DNA from: an archaeon
GTDB lineage: Archaea > Iainarchaeota > Iainarchaeia > Iainarchaeales > Iainarchaeaceae
DNA: 5,922 nt
Reading direction: 5' to 3'
NCBI GenBank assembly: GCA_024653865.1
Contig: JANLHD010000085.1
Coordinates: 1-5,922, forward strand
Shown here one piece after another: positions 1 through 5,374 of the stretch; the stretch's first letter is position 1, and every line of letters starts with the position of its first letter. The notes beneath the pieces were generated by a model that made no database searches, was not told the origin of the DNA, and saw nothing but the letters and a program-made list of their open reading frames with translations. The position numbers and the translations under genes are program-made.

Positions 1-768
1 GTTTGCAAGGTCGCTCTTCGACCTTGCCTCGCGGACATCCGCAAAATTTGTGCCCTTGAAAATGGCCTTCATCACGGCGAAGACCTTTTGCTGCCTCTCG
101 CGCGGCGAAAGAAGGGCAACGTCCTCTTGGGAAATTTTGCCCTCAAAGGAAAGAGTCTGCGAATCCAAAAGCGCCGAGCGCATGTCCCCGACGGAATTCT
201 TCGCAAGCTCCTTTATTGCGTCCTCATCAAACTCGACGCCCTCCTTTTCTAGAATTTCACGCAAATGCTTTGCGATCGAGAGGTAATTAATTTTTTTGAA
301 TTCAAAAGTGCGGCACACGAACCTCAATGCGGAAACGTTCTTGTTGGCGTAGATGTCGTTCGCCGTTAAAATAATGGGGTTTTTTGCGTCCTTTATCACC
401 GCGGAAATTGCCGCCGCGCCGCCGCGGTCATTGCGCGTCAGGGCATCGACTTCATCGAGCAAAATCAGGCGCTTTGAGCCAAAAAAACTCGCGTTCTGCG
501 AGGCCGCGCCAACAACACGCTCAATGACATCCTTCGACCTTAAATCCGAGCTGTTCAACTCCACTACATCCCAGCCGGAAAGCTTTCCAATTAGGTATGC
601 GAGGCTGGTTTTTCCGGAACCAATCTGCCCCCACAAAAGAAGCGGCGCCTGGACTTGCCCCTTGTTCCAATTGCCAGCCCACGACAGCGCGTTCTCAAGT
701 ATTTCAGAATTCCCGACAAATTCCTCCGCGGTTTGCGGGGAATATTTTTCCTGCCACAATTCAGCCAT
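1..768 (-). CDS. rfcL: Replication factor C large subunit, N-terminal part (cut by window edge)
   Basis: This encodes the large subunit of the archaeal clamp loader, an AAA+ ATPase that works with RfcS subunits to open PCNA and place it on primed DNA. The 256 residues seen start MAELWQEKYSPQT, the usual clamp-loader opening. Walker A is GQIGSGKT at residues 47-54, with the common PP replaced by QI. ELNSSDLRSKDVIE at 70-83 is typical of the large rather than the small subunit. Walker B LILLDEVD is at 101-108, followed by DRGG (114-117). Sensor 1 is LTAND (134-138) and sensor 2 is in VGDMRSALLD (193-202). The small-subunit SRC arginine-finger motif is absent (RFVCR at 149-153), which fits a large subunit. 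The collar domain and C-terminal PCNA-binding tail lie beyond the edge. I chose the ATG at 768; a TTG six bases upstream is less likely. It lies 42 bases downstream of orc1/cdc6 on the same strand. Confidence 0.96.
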   Translation of the reverse strand, partial: MAELWQEKYSPQTAEEFVGNSEILENALSWAGNWNKGQVQAPLLLWGQIGSGKTSLAYLIGKLSGWDVVELNSSDLRSKDVIERVVGAASQNASFFGSKRLILLDEVDALTRNDRGGAAAISAVIKDAKNPIILTANDIYANKNVSALRFVCRTFEFKKINYLSIAKHLREILEKEGVEFDEDAIKELAKNSVGDMRSALLDSQTLSFEGKISQEDVALLSPRERQQKVFAVMKAIFKGTNFADVREARSKSDLAN

Positions 769-790
769 ATGCAAAGAATTTGGTACGGGA

Positions 791-800
791 AAATAATAAA
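791..800 (-). promoter_or_regulatory. TATA-like box before rfcL
   Basis: On the minus strand the sequence TTTATTATTT is centred about 28 bases before the rfcL ATG, where a TATA box would sit for a leaderless transcript. It lies within the 42-base gap after the orc1/cdc6 stop codon. The same T-rich tract (GGTTTTATTATTTTCC) could instead, or also, act as an archaeal oligo-T terminator for the upstream gene, so independent rfcL transcription is not certain. Confidence 0.45.
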
Positions 801-810
801 ACCAGTCGGA

Positions 811-1953
811 TTACCCGGTTTTGCTCTTTGATGCCTTCAATTCCGCCTCAATCAACTGTGCGGGGATTCTTGAAAAAAACTCCTTGGTTTTCCCCATATT
901 CCCCATGCTCTTATGCTCAATGGACAAAAAATTCTTTTTCTCAAGCTCCCCAAGAACGTCACGCAAACGCCTCTCCTTCAAGGACCCCTTTTCAGAATAA
1001 AGCCCATATATTTTCCCGGAATTTATGCCAGGATTTTTTGCGACAATCATCAAAAGCTCAAGCTCGTCGGAATTGAGGCTGGACACGCCCTTGGCAAGCG
1101 AGGTCGCATCCGCCTGCCCGAATGCAAGGCGAAGGCCCTCTACGGAAACCGAATTTTGATTCGCCCTCTCCGCAATGCGGCCCGCGCGCAAAAGCGATTC
1201 AATTGCGACCCGCGCATCGCCGCCCAGCTTTGCCGCATGCGCCGCCGCAAGGCCGATAACTTCTTGGTCCACCGCGCCCTTCACAAAGGCAAGGGCTGCG
1301 CGCTCCGAAAGAATCGATTTCAACTGCTGCGGAGTGTAGGGCTCGAAGAGAATGCTCTGCTCCGCCAGCGAACTTTTTATCCTCGAATCAAGCTTCGCAG
1401 TGAGGGAAACGTCATTTGAAATAAGCACTATTCCAAGGCGCTGCTTCTCGTACTCAACCACCCTCAAGAGATCATAGAGCAGCTTCGAATTGGATTCGGA
1501 AACAAGAAGCTGGTCGACCTCATCTAGGACAACAATCGGGGCAAAGCCGCACTTGCGCATGGATTCTAGCATATTCGAAAAAATCTCGTCCACCGCAAGC
1601 CCCCTTCTGGGAATCGCCCCTCCCACAAAATTTGCTATTGCCGCAAGAACAGAAGACCTCGAATTGTACTCGAAGCAATTCAAATACAAACTCTTTGCCC
1701 TGCCGTGCGATTCCTCAAGCTGCTTTAGCACAAACTTCGCGCACACGGTTTTTCCAACGCCTGTGGGGCCCGCAAGGAAAACATTGAATGGCTTTCTCCC
1801 ACGCACAATGGGCTCGAAACAATAAACAAGCGACTCTATCTCCTTCTCACGATGCAAAAGCGCCTCGGGAACAAACTCTGGGTAGAGAAAGCGCTCATCG
1901 AGGAAAACGCTTTTTTCCTTTTTCGCGCGCTCAAAAATGTTCTGCTTAACCAT
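811..1953 (-). CDS. cdc6: Orc1/Cdc6 family replication initiator
   Basis: A complete 380-residue protein, a normal length for archaeal Orc1/Cdc6, the AAA+ protein that binds origin DNA and recruits the MCM helicase. Walker A is GPTGVGKT (62-69) and Walker B VVLDEVD (141-147). Sensor 1 is LISND (177-181). DSRIKSSL (189-196) matches the arginine-containing stretch of this family, and GGDARVAIE (244-252) is the sensor 2 helix with R248. Residues about 292-365 form a C-terminal winged-helix region (SDELELLMIVAKNP, then RRLRDVLGELEKKNFL) used for origin binding. The ATG at 1953 is supported by a TATA-like box 29 bases upstream. rfcL follows on the same strand, making a replication cluster, and the repeat-rich spacer upstream is a natural origin candidate, since archaeal origins often lie beside this gene. 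Family assignment is firm; whether this is the only paralogue cannot be seen here. Confidence 0.95.
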   Translation of the reverse strand: MVKQNIFERAKKEKSVFLDERFLYPEFVPEALLHREKEIESLVYCFEPIVRGRKPFNVFLAGPTGVGKTVCAKFVLKQLEESHGRAKSLYLNCFEYNSRSSVLAAIANFVGGAIPRRGLAVDEIFSNMLESMRKCGFAPIVVLDEVDQLLVSESNSKLLYDLLRVVEYEKQRLGIVLISNDVSLTAKLDSRIKSSLAEQSILFEPYTPQQLKSILSERAALAFVKGAVDQEVIGLAAAHAAKLGGDARVAIESLLRAGRIAERANQNSVSVEGLRLAFGQADATSLAKGVSSLNSDELELLMIVAKNPGINSGKIYGLYSEKGSLKERRLRDVLGELEKKNFLSIEHKSMGNMGKTKEFFSRIPAQLIEAELKASKSKTG

Positions 1954-1977
1954 GGACTAAAAATTATGCTTGAGGCA

Positions 1978-1986
1978 CTTAAAAAG
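1978..1986 (-). promoter_or_regulatory. TATA-like box of orc1/cdc6
   Basis: CTTTTTAAG on the minus strand is centred about 29 bases before the orc1/cdc6 ATG. That places transcription start within a few bases of the start codon, so the transcript would be leaderless or nearly so. No Shine-Dalgarno motif is apparent between box and ATG. Confidence 0.5.
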
Positions 1987-2007
1987 GGTTGCAGTGGAAG
2001 CGGAAAA

Positions 2008-2076
2008 TGCCGGTGCAAAAAAAGCCCGTAAAACAGGCATAACCCCCAAAAGGGCATGTACTTTTCCGCACCGGCA
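2008..2076. repeat. Inverted repeat, 9-base arms TGCCGGTGC
   Basis: TGCCGGTGC at 2008-2016 is matched by its exact reverse complement GCACCGGCA at 2068-2076. A shorter pair, GCCC at 2024-2027 and GGGC at 2052-2055, lies inside it. The arms are flanked by a second matching block: GCGGAAAA at 2000-2007 and TTTTCCGC at 2062-2069. That block sits outside the left arm but overlaps the inner edge of the right arm, so the element looks like shuffled copies of a protein-binding site rather than a simple hairpin. Confidence 0.7.
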
Positions 2077-2087
2077 ACCACCCCCTT

Positions 2088-2144
2088 CGCAATTTACTTA
2101 TGCACCCAAAACCTACAAGTAGTTTGGCTCATTGGGAAATTGCG
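2088..2144. repeat. Inverted repeat CGCAATTT/AAATTGCG with nested imperfect dyad
   Basis: CGCAATTT at 2088-2095 pairs exactly with AAATTGCG at 2137-2144. Nested between them, 2106-2127 holds an imperfect dyad in which GTAGTTTGG (2119-2127) faces CCAAAACCTAC (2106-2116) with two extra bases. The right outer arm runs straight into the next inverted repeat, and part of it (TTGC, 2140-2143) could pair with either partner, so the two structures would compete. Confidence 0.6.
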
Positions 2145-2196
2145 GTTAAGGGACACAAACCCCTTTTTCTCCCAGAACAAAAATTCGTCCCTTAAC
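2145..2196. repeat. Inverted repeat, 10-base arms GTTAAGGGAC
   Basis: GTTAAGGGAC at 2145-2154 has a perfect reverse complement GTCCCTTAAC at 2187-2196, enclosing 32 bases that include ACCCC and a pyrimidine tract. A further imperfect extension is TTGC (2140-2143) against GCAA (2199-2202). It lies upstream of two diverging genes, where a terminator is not expected. A regulator or origin-binding dyad is more plausible; a small structured RNA is possible but unsupported. Confidence 0.65.
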
Positions 2197-2231
2197 TTGC
2201 AACACCCTAAAAAAATTCGGAACCAGGCAGA

Positions 2232-2241
2232 TTTATTAATT
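2232..2241 (+). promoter_or_regulatory. TATA-like box of the small basic protein gene
   Basis: TTTATTAATT is centred about 25 bases before the ATG at 2261, the spacing expected if transcription begins at the start codon. No ribosome-binding motif is seen before the ATG, consistent with a leaderless transcript. Confidence 0.6.
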
Positions 2242-2260
2242 TGGAAAAAATAATAGGTTC

Positions 2261-2533
2261 ATGGCAGGGACACGCAGAATTCGCCAGGCAGGGATTGCAC
2301 ACGGAGAAGACAGAAGAGTTGGCGAAGCCGAAAGAAGAAAGGGGGAAAGAAGGAAGGAGCAGTTAGGCGAAGCCGGATTCACAGTCGATGGCAAGCCTGC
2401 GTTCAGGACCACTGACACCAAATTTTCTGAACTGCCACAAACAACCAAGCTTAACCTGAAAGTTGTAAAAGGCGAAGGCAAATACGTCTACTTGAAAGAC
2501 GGGCGCAGGCCCGGAAGAAACAAAAGAAAATAA
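2261..2533 (+). CDS. Small highly basic protein of unknown function
   Basis: This is a 90-residue protein that I do not recognise. It contains 25 Arg/Lys against 12 Asp/Glu. Residues about 16-37 are a charged Arg/Glu/Lys-rich stretch likely to be helical (VGEAERRKGERRKEQLGEAG region). Residues 40-80 look more folded (FTVDGKPAF, then LNLKVVKGEGKYVYLKDG), followed by a basic tail RRPGRNKRK. There is no signal peptide, membrane segment or cysteine. The composition suggests nucleic-acid or ribosome binding, but no specific ribosomal protein family is matched by eye. The strong TATA-like box upstream and the divergent position opposite orc1/cdc6 support a real gene. Its coding DNA contains a long purine tract. 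The stop lies 8 bases from the stop of the convergent membrane protein gene. Confidence 0.75.
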   Translation: MAGTRRIRQAGIAHGEDRRVGEAERRKGERRKEQLGEAGFTVDGKPAFRTTDTKFSELPQTTKLNLKVVKGEGKYVYLKDGRRPGRNKRK

Positions 2534-2541
2534 GCCCCGCT

Positions 2542-2712
2542 CTACAGGTACATCATTTCGAACTCATTCCAGAAGGCAATGAAAAAGAACAGCGCTCCGA
2601 ACAAGGTGAACAACGAATCCGAAAAAATTTTTATCCCCGCGGCGGCCAGCAGAAGGGTTGCCGCAAAAAAAACTATTGACAGGTTCAGCGCACGAAGAAA
2701 ATTCCTTGCCAT
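2542..2712 (-). CDS. 56-residue membrane protein, second gene of its unit
   Basis: A small protein starting MARNFLRALNLSIVFFAA and ending FWNEFEMMYL. It has two hydrophobic segments, at about residues 10-28 and 33-48, separated by a short GIKIFSDS turn. The positive N-terminus (R3, R7) suggests that end is cytoplasmic, with both ends inside. The ATG at 2712 lies 9 bases after the stop of the upstream membrane protein gene and is preceded by GAGG (2720-2723) at a spacing of seven bases, a plausible Shine-Dalgarno. It is in the same reading frame as the upstream gene, separated by one TGA. I do not recognise the family; small size makes the call moderate, but topology, spacing and ribosome-binding motif agree. 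Confidence 0.65.
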   Translation of the reverse strand: MARNFLRALNLSIVFFAATLLLAAAGIKIFSDSLFTLFGALFFFIAFWNEFEMMYL

Positions 2713-2721
2713 TTTTTTGCC

Positions 2722-3078
2722 TCACATGAAGAGATTGAACACAATAATCGAGGAAAAGAAATTGAATTCCTCAACCAAGACAAGCTTTCCCGCAAGCGCC
2801 GGAGTTGACTCCGCAAATTTCAGGATGGAAAAGTCCACGAGGTAGTAGACCATCAAAAATGCGCCGGTGTACTCGGCCCAGCCGGCAAAAGGCATCAGCA
2901 CAGCAAAAAACATCGCGGCAAAGGCAACATGCAAAAATGCCCTGATTGGACGCCTTCCCTCGAAAAAGAAAAAAGAAACCGCAAAGAACATGAAAATCCA
3001 GAGCAGATTGCCAAGTGCTATGTCCAAAAGGGCGCCAAAGTCGAGGCTCATCGCCGCGACGAGAATGTCCCAAACCAT
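2722..3078 (-). CDS. 118-residue multi-pass membrane protein of unknown function
   Basis: This protein has about four hydrophobic segments: residues 16-39, 47-66, 71-87 and 106-118. A charged loop EGRRPIR at 40-46 follows the first segment. The first segment contains an unusual run of aromatic residues (FFAVSFFFF). Between segments three and four is a polar loop, KFAESTPALAGK (87-98). I recognise no family or catalytic motif. The ATG at 3078 is chosen because a TATA-like box is centred 24 bases upstream. It leads a two-gene unit with the 56-residue membrane protein and diverges from the Lrp-type regulator gene, which might control it through the shared 93-base spacer. Confidence 0.72.
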   Translation of the reverse strand: MVWDILVAAMSLDFGALLDIALGNLLWIFMFFAVSFFFFEGRRPIRAFLHVAFAAMFFAVLMPFAGWAEYTGAFLMVYYLVDFSILKFAESTPALAGKLVLVEEFNFFSSIIVFNLFM

Positions 3079-3095
3079 ACAATAATACGTTTTTT

Positions 3096-3105
3096 ATGAT
3101 ATAAG
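3096..3105 (-). promoter_or_regulatory. TATA-like box of the 118-residue membrane protein gene
   Basis: Minus-strand CTTATATCAT is centred about 24 bases before the ATG at 3078, again placing the transcript start at or very near the start codon. It shares the spacer 3079-3171 with the promoter of the divergent Lrp-type gene. Confidence 0.55.
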
Positions 3106-3140
3106 TAAGAATTCCCTGAAAAACTGGTGAAATACATAAC

Positions 3141-3147
3141 TTTTTAA
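3141..3147 (+). promoter_or_regulatory. TATA-like box of the Lrp-type regulator gene
   Basis: TTTTTAA (within CTTTTTAATG) is centred about 28 bases before the ATG at 3172. A second A+T-rich element, TTTTATAAAA at 3154-3163, is too close to the start codon to be the TATA box of this start. Confidence 0.5.
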
Positions 3148-3153
3148 TGTTTT

Positions 3154-3163
3154 TTTTATAAAA
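3154..3163 (+). promoter_or_regulatory. Palindrome at the regulator's start site, possible operator
   Basis: TTTTATAAAA is a perfect 10-base palindrome 8 bases before the regulator ATG, between the likely TATA box and the transcription start. Lrp-type proteins often bind A+T-rich palindromes near their own promoters, so self-repression is a reasonable inference. A+T-rich palindromes also arise by chance in such spacers. Confidence 0.3.
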
Positions 3164-3171
3164 TGCAATAA

Positions 3172-4215
3172 ATGGCCATTGACCAAATCGACAAAAAAAT
3201 ACTCTACTGCCTTTGCCACAACGCGAGGCTTTCCTACAGCGTCATTGCGCAGAACGCCAAAATCTCAAGGGAATCCGTAAAGGCGCGCATGGAAAAAATG
3301 AAAAAAGACAGGGTTCTTCTGAACCTTACAACAATCATGAACTCGCCATACTTCGGGCTGAACTTTTACACTGTTTACCTGAACTTCAACAGGCTGGACA
3401 CAACAAAGGCAAAACAGCTCGACAAGTTCATACAAAAGCACCCCAGCGCAATCTGGGTTAACAGGTGCCTTGGAAGGTGGGATTATGCGCTGCTTCTGCT
3501 CGCAAAGAACTCTATGGACATTGCGGAAATAATCGGGGGCATAAAATCAAAATTCAAAGGGCTTGTGAAGGAAATCGATTTTGACGAGGTGCTCTACGAG
3601 TACAATTACACCGCTCTAATAGGGGAATTTTTCGAGGGGACACAAATCGGTCCGCCGCGGGTCACAAAGGAAGGCTCGTCCTTTTACCGCGTGCTGGACA
3701 AGGAATCGACAAACTATCCAAGGGATTTTGGAAAAGCCACAATTGACAAGGCCGATGCAAGAATACTCGAGCTTTTGGGGGAAAATTGCAGGATGAGCCT
3801 GCAAAAAATGGGAAAACGGCTTTCGATGCCAATCGAGAACGTCCGCTACAAAATGAAGAGGATGGCGGAAAAAAAAGTGATTGCGACATTCTGGCCGGCG
3901 ATCAATTACGGGATGTTCGGATTCCAGTGGTATAGAATTAGGATGCGCACTTATGGAATCGACGCCGAAACAGACGCAAAACTGCGCAGGTTCATTGTGA
4001 ACAGCAAAAACATTTTCTGGGGCACAAGAACGCTCGGGCAAAACGACATCCACCTCGACGTGAGGCTTCGCGGAAACAAGGAACTCAACGAGTTCCTGGA
4101 GAAATTCAACGAAAAATTTCCCGACCTAACCATAGATTATGAAACGATAATAATGACAGAAGAGCCATACTACAACGATTTTGCGCCCAAAATCCACGAG
4201 GTCGCCAAAAATTAG
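3172..4215 (+). CDS. Tandem-duplicated Lrp/AsnC-type transcription regulator
   Basis: This 347-residue protein is about twice the usual 150-residue Lrp/AsnC length and shows two copies of the fold. Copy one has an N-terminal helix-turn-helix (IDQIDKKILYCLCHNARLSYSVIAQNAKIS within residues 3-32, recognition helix about 32-44). An alpha-beta ligand-sensing (RAM-like) region follows at about 60-145, with FYTVYLNF and the glycine-containing WVNRCLGRWDYALLL. Copy two has a helix-turn-helix at about 190-236 (IDKADARILELLGENCRMS, then ENVRYKMKRMAEKKVI). A second sensing region at about 250-330 carries the parallel motif FWGTRTLGQNDIHLDV (282-297). A linker of about 35 residues joins the copies. It probably binds DNA at two half-sites, but its ligand and targets are unknown. 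The gene ends at TAG, overlapping the convergent membrane gene by 3 bases. The ATG fits the TATA-like box 28 bases upstream. Confidence 0.88.
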   Translation: MAIDQIDKKILYCLCHNARLSYSVIAQNAKISRESVKARMEKMKKDRVLLNLTTIMNSPYFGLNFYTVYLNFNRLDTTKAKQLDKFIQKHPSAIWVNRCLGRWDYALLLLAKNSMDIAEIIGGIKSKFKGLVKEIDFDEVLYEYNYTALIGEFFEGTQIGPPRVTKEGSSFYRVLDKESTNYPRDFGKATIDKADARILELLGENCRMSLQKMGKRLSMPIENVRYKMKRMAEKKVIATFWPAINYGMFGFQWYRIRMRTYGIDAETDAKLRRFIVNSKNIFWGTRTLGQNDIHLDVRLRGNKELNEFLEKFNEKFPDLTIDYETIIMTEEPYYNDFAPKIHEVAKN

Positions 4216-5012
4216 TGCTTCGTGCCCATGAGCAGCGAGACCGCGATTCCCGTCACGAACGCAACCATCGCATCCGTGGCGAAGTAACCAATCGAAAGCA
4301 GGGTTTCAAGCGGCATTTCCGCCCAGAAATGCCCGAGCATTATGGAAAGCACGAGCCCAAAAGCCGAGGCAACTGCGAGATGAATCAGGCCCTTTTTGTA
4401 ATCGTGGTACGTGGTCTTGATAAAGATAAGCGCGCCCACGACAAAGACCGCGAAAAAAACCAGCCCTATGTTCACGTTCGGCGCGGAAATCGTAACTCCC
4501 GAAAACACGCCGAACTGCGCAATAATCACGTAACTAAGAACCGCGAGAATGCTTCTGTCATCCGAGAGCGAATTCATCAAATTTTCCTTGGTCAGCGCCT
4601 GCGAAGTGTAGGACTTTGGCTGCTGCAATTGTGTTGGGGTGTATGCGGGCGCGTATGGGTCGTGCCCCTTTGCGACATGCTTGCCAAATGAAGTCAGGGA
4701 AATGTAGAGCGCAAAGAGCGCGAACACAAAACCGATTGCGCCTAATGCAAGTATCGAAATATCCGCCTGCCCAGAAAGGATTAATTCCCCGTAATTCGAA
4801 AGGAAATAAAATGCGCTCAGAAGCACTATAATGAGCAAAAAGCCCTTGCGCACGAGCACGAACAAAAAGGAGGAAACCGTAAAAACCAGGGCAATTGCAA
4901 TTACCGCAAGAATGGCAAAAATCACTATCGCCCCGGGGTCGCCGGCAAACGCATTTGAGAGCAGCGATTCCAGGTAAGAAGGCACCGAAGTCACGCCAAA
5001 ACCTTCAAGCAT
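4212..5012 (-). CDS. Seven-segment membrane protein of unknown function
   Basis: Counting from the ATG at 5012, the protein has 266 residues and about seven hydrophobic segments: 28-54, 57-72, 85-108, 152-172, 182-200, 207-229 and 240-262. The hydrophilic loop at about 109-151 separates a three-segment from a four-segment half. It contains a Pro/Tyr/Gln-rich stretch (HDPYAPAYTPTQLQQPKSY). I see no transporter, enzyme or receptor motif and do not recognise the family. The frame stays open to a TTG at 5033, but I prefer the ATG: a TATA-like box lies 26 bases before it, and the TTG falls at the edge of that box. It converges on the Lrp-type gene with overlapping stop codons and diverges from the 92-residue membrane protein gene. 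Confidence 0.78.
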   Translation of the reverse strand: MLEGFGVTSVPSYLESLLSNAFAGDPGAIVIFAILAVIAIALVFTVSSFLFVLVRKGFLLIIVLLSAFYFLSNYGELILSGQADISILALGAIGFVFALFALYISLTSFGKHVAKGHDPYAPAYTPTQLQQPKSYTSQALTKENLMNSLSDDRSILAVLSYVIIAQFGVFSGVTISAPNVNIGLVFFAVFVVGALIFIKTTYHDYKKGLIHLAVASAFGLVLSIMLGHFWAEMPLETLLSIGYFATDAMVAFVTGIAVSLLMGTKH

Positions 5013-5033
5013 GCACAAAGAATGCAAAAACAA

Positions 5034-5041
5034 GTATTAAA
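5034..5041 (-). promoter_or_regulatory. TATA-like box deciding the start of the seven-segment protein gene
   Basis: Minus-strand TTTAATAC is centred 26 bases before the ATG at 5012. The alternative in-frame TTG at 5033 abuts the box, so it would lie upstream of the expected transcript start. This supports the shorter, 266-residue protein. Confidence 0.55.
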
Positions 5042-5060
5042 GCTTTTTACTAAGGAAACT

Positions 5061-5075
5061 GAAAGGATTAAAAAA
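5061..5075 (+). promoter_or_regulatory. BRE and TATA-like box of the 92-residue membrane protein gene
   Basis: Purine-rich GAAAGG (5061-5066), a plausible TFB recognition element, directly precedes ATTAAAAAA (5067-5075), which is centred 25 bases before the ATG at 5096. This is the clearest archaeal promoter in the window. It probably drives both this gene and the ArsR-like gene behind it. Confidence 0.6.
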
Positions 5076-5095
5076 CCTTAAAAGGAACCATAGGT

Positions 5096-5374
5096 ATGGC
5101 TCATTTAGAGGGAGAGAAAAAGGACTCGACCACCGACAGTTTTTTCTCAAGGCTCGAGGGTTACATAAGCGGCGGCATAAGCAGGTTTGTGGCATTCCTT
5201 TTTTTCCTAGTGACAATCGGGGCATTCTACGGCTATTTCCTCTCAAAGAGGGACACGGACGCAAGCCAGTACCTTTTGCTCGCGCCCGCGGTCATCGGGC
5301 TTTTGGCCTACTACGACCGCGCATTCGCATTGATAATATTCGCACTTCTTGTAGTATTTGTAATCATACTCTGA
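5096..5374 (+). CDS. 92-residue three-segment membrane protein of unknown function
   Basis: The N-terminal 30 residues are polar and charged (MAHLEGEKKDSTTDSFFSRL). Three hydrophobic segments follow at about 31-49, 57-73 and 76-92, ending almost at the stop codon. A charged loop SKRDTDASQ (50-58) separates the first two, and AYYDRA (71-76) the last two. I recognise no family. The start is supported by a BRE/TATA-like promoter 25 bases upstream. The stop TGA is 10 bases before the ATG of the membrane-anchored ArsR-like protein, so the two are very likely co-transcribed, and this small protein could partner it in the membrane. Confidence 0.75.
   Translation: MAHLEGEKKDSTTDSFFSRLEGYISGGISRFVAFLFFLVTIGAFYGYFLSKRDTDASQYLLLAPAVIGLLAYYDRAFALIIFALLVVFVIIL

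Larger units (their letters stand above)
1954..2260. other. Repeat-rich divergent spacer, candidate replication origin
   Basis: This is the longest gene-free stretch (307 bases), and I find no convincing ORF or tRNA in it. It separates the divergently transcribed orc1/cdc6 gene and a small basic protein gene. It holds three inverted repeats (arms 2008-2016/2068-2076, 2088-2095/2137-2144 and 2145-2154/2187-2196). It also has C runs preceded by A at 2042-2047, 2080-2085 and 2159-2163, which read GGGGT on the minus strand. An A+T-rich stretch lies at about 2205-2255. Archaeal origins commonly adjoin orc1/cdc6 and contain origin recognition boxes that combine a short dyad with a G run. I cannot match a full recognition box by eye, so the origin role is an inference from position and repeat density. 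Confidence 0.45.

Noticed and set aside
353..1076. Open frames on the plus strand opposite rfcL and orc1/cdc6
   Set aside because: They lie antisense to genes with full AAA+ motifs, give low-complexity Ser/Arg/Pro-rich products, and have no domain or promoter support.
1836..2081. Minus-strand open frame overlapping the start of orc1/cdc6
   Set aside because: It overlaps the initiator N-terminus in another frame, and its product has no coherent domain or membrane pattern; the AAA+ frame is clearly the real one.
2145..2196. Intrinsic terminator
   Set aside because: The hairpin lies upstream of both diverging genes with no gene reading into it, the loop is 32 bases, and no T run follows the arm.
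1954..2260. tRNA or small RNA gene in the long spacer
   Set aside because: I found no tRNA-like acceptor/T-loop arrangement and no box C/D pattern. The inverted repeats alone are not enough for an RNA call.
3616..4053. Minus-strand open frame inside the Lrp-type gene
   Set aside because: It is a Cys/Pro/His-rich shadow of a plus-strand gene that has clear duplicated domains.
4215..4831. Plus-strand open frames opposite the seven-segment membrane protein
   Set aside because: Arg/His-rich products, antisense to a protein with regular hydrophobic segments, so they are shadows.
5013..5033. N-terminal extension of the seven-segment protein from a TTG at 5033
   Set aside because: The TTG abuts the TATA-like box that is ideally spaced for the ATG at 5012, so it would precede the expected transcript start.
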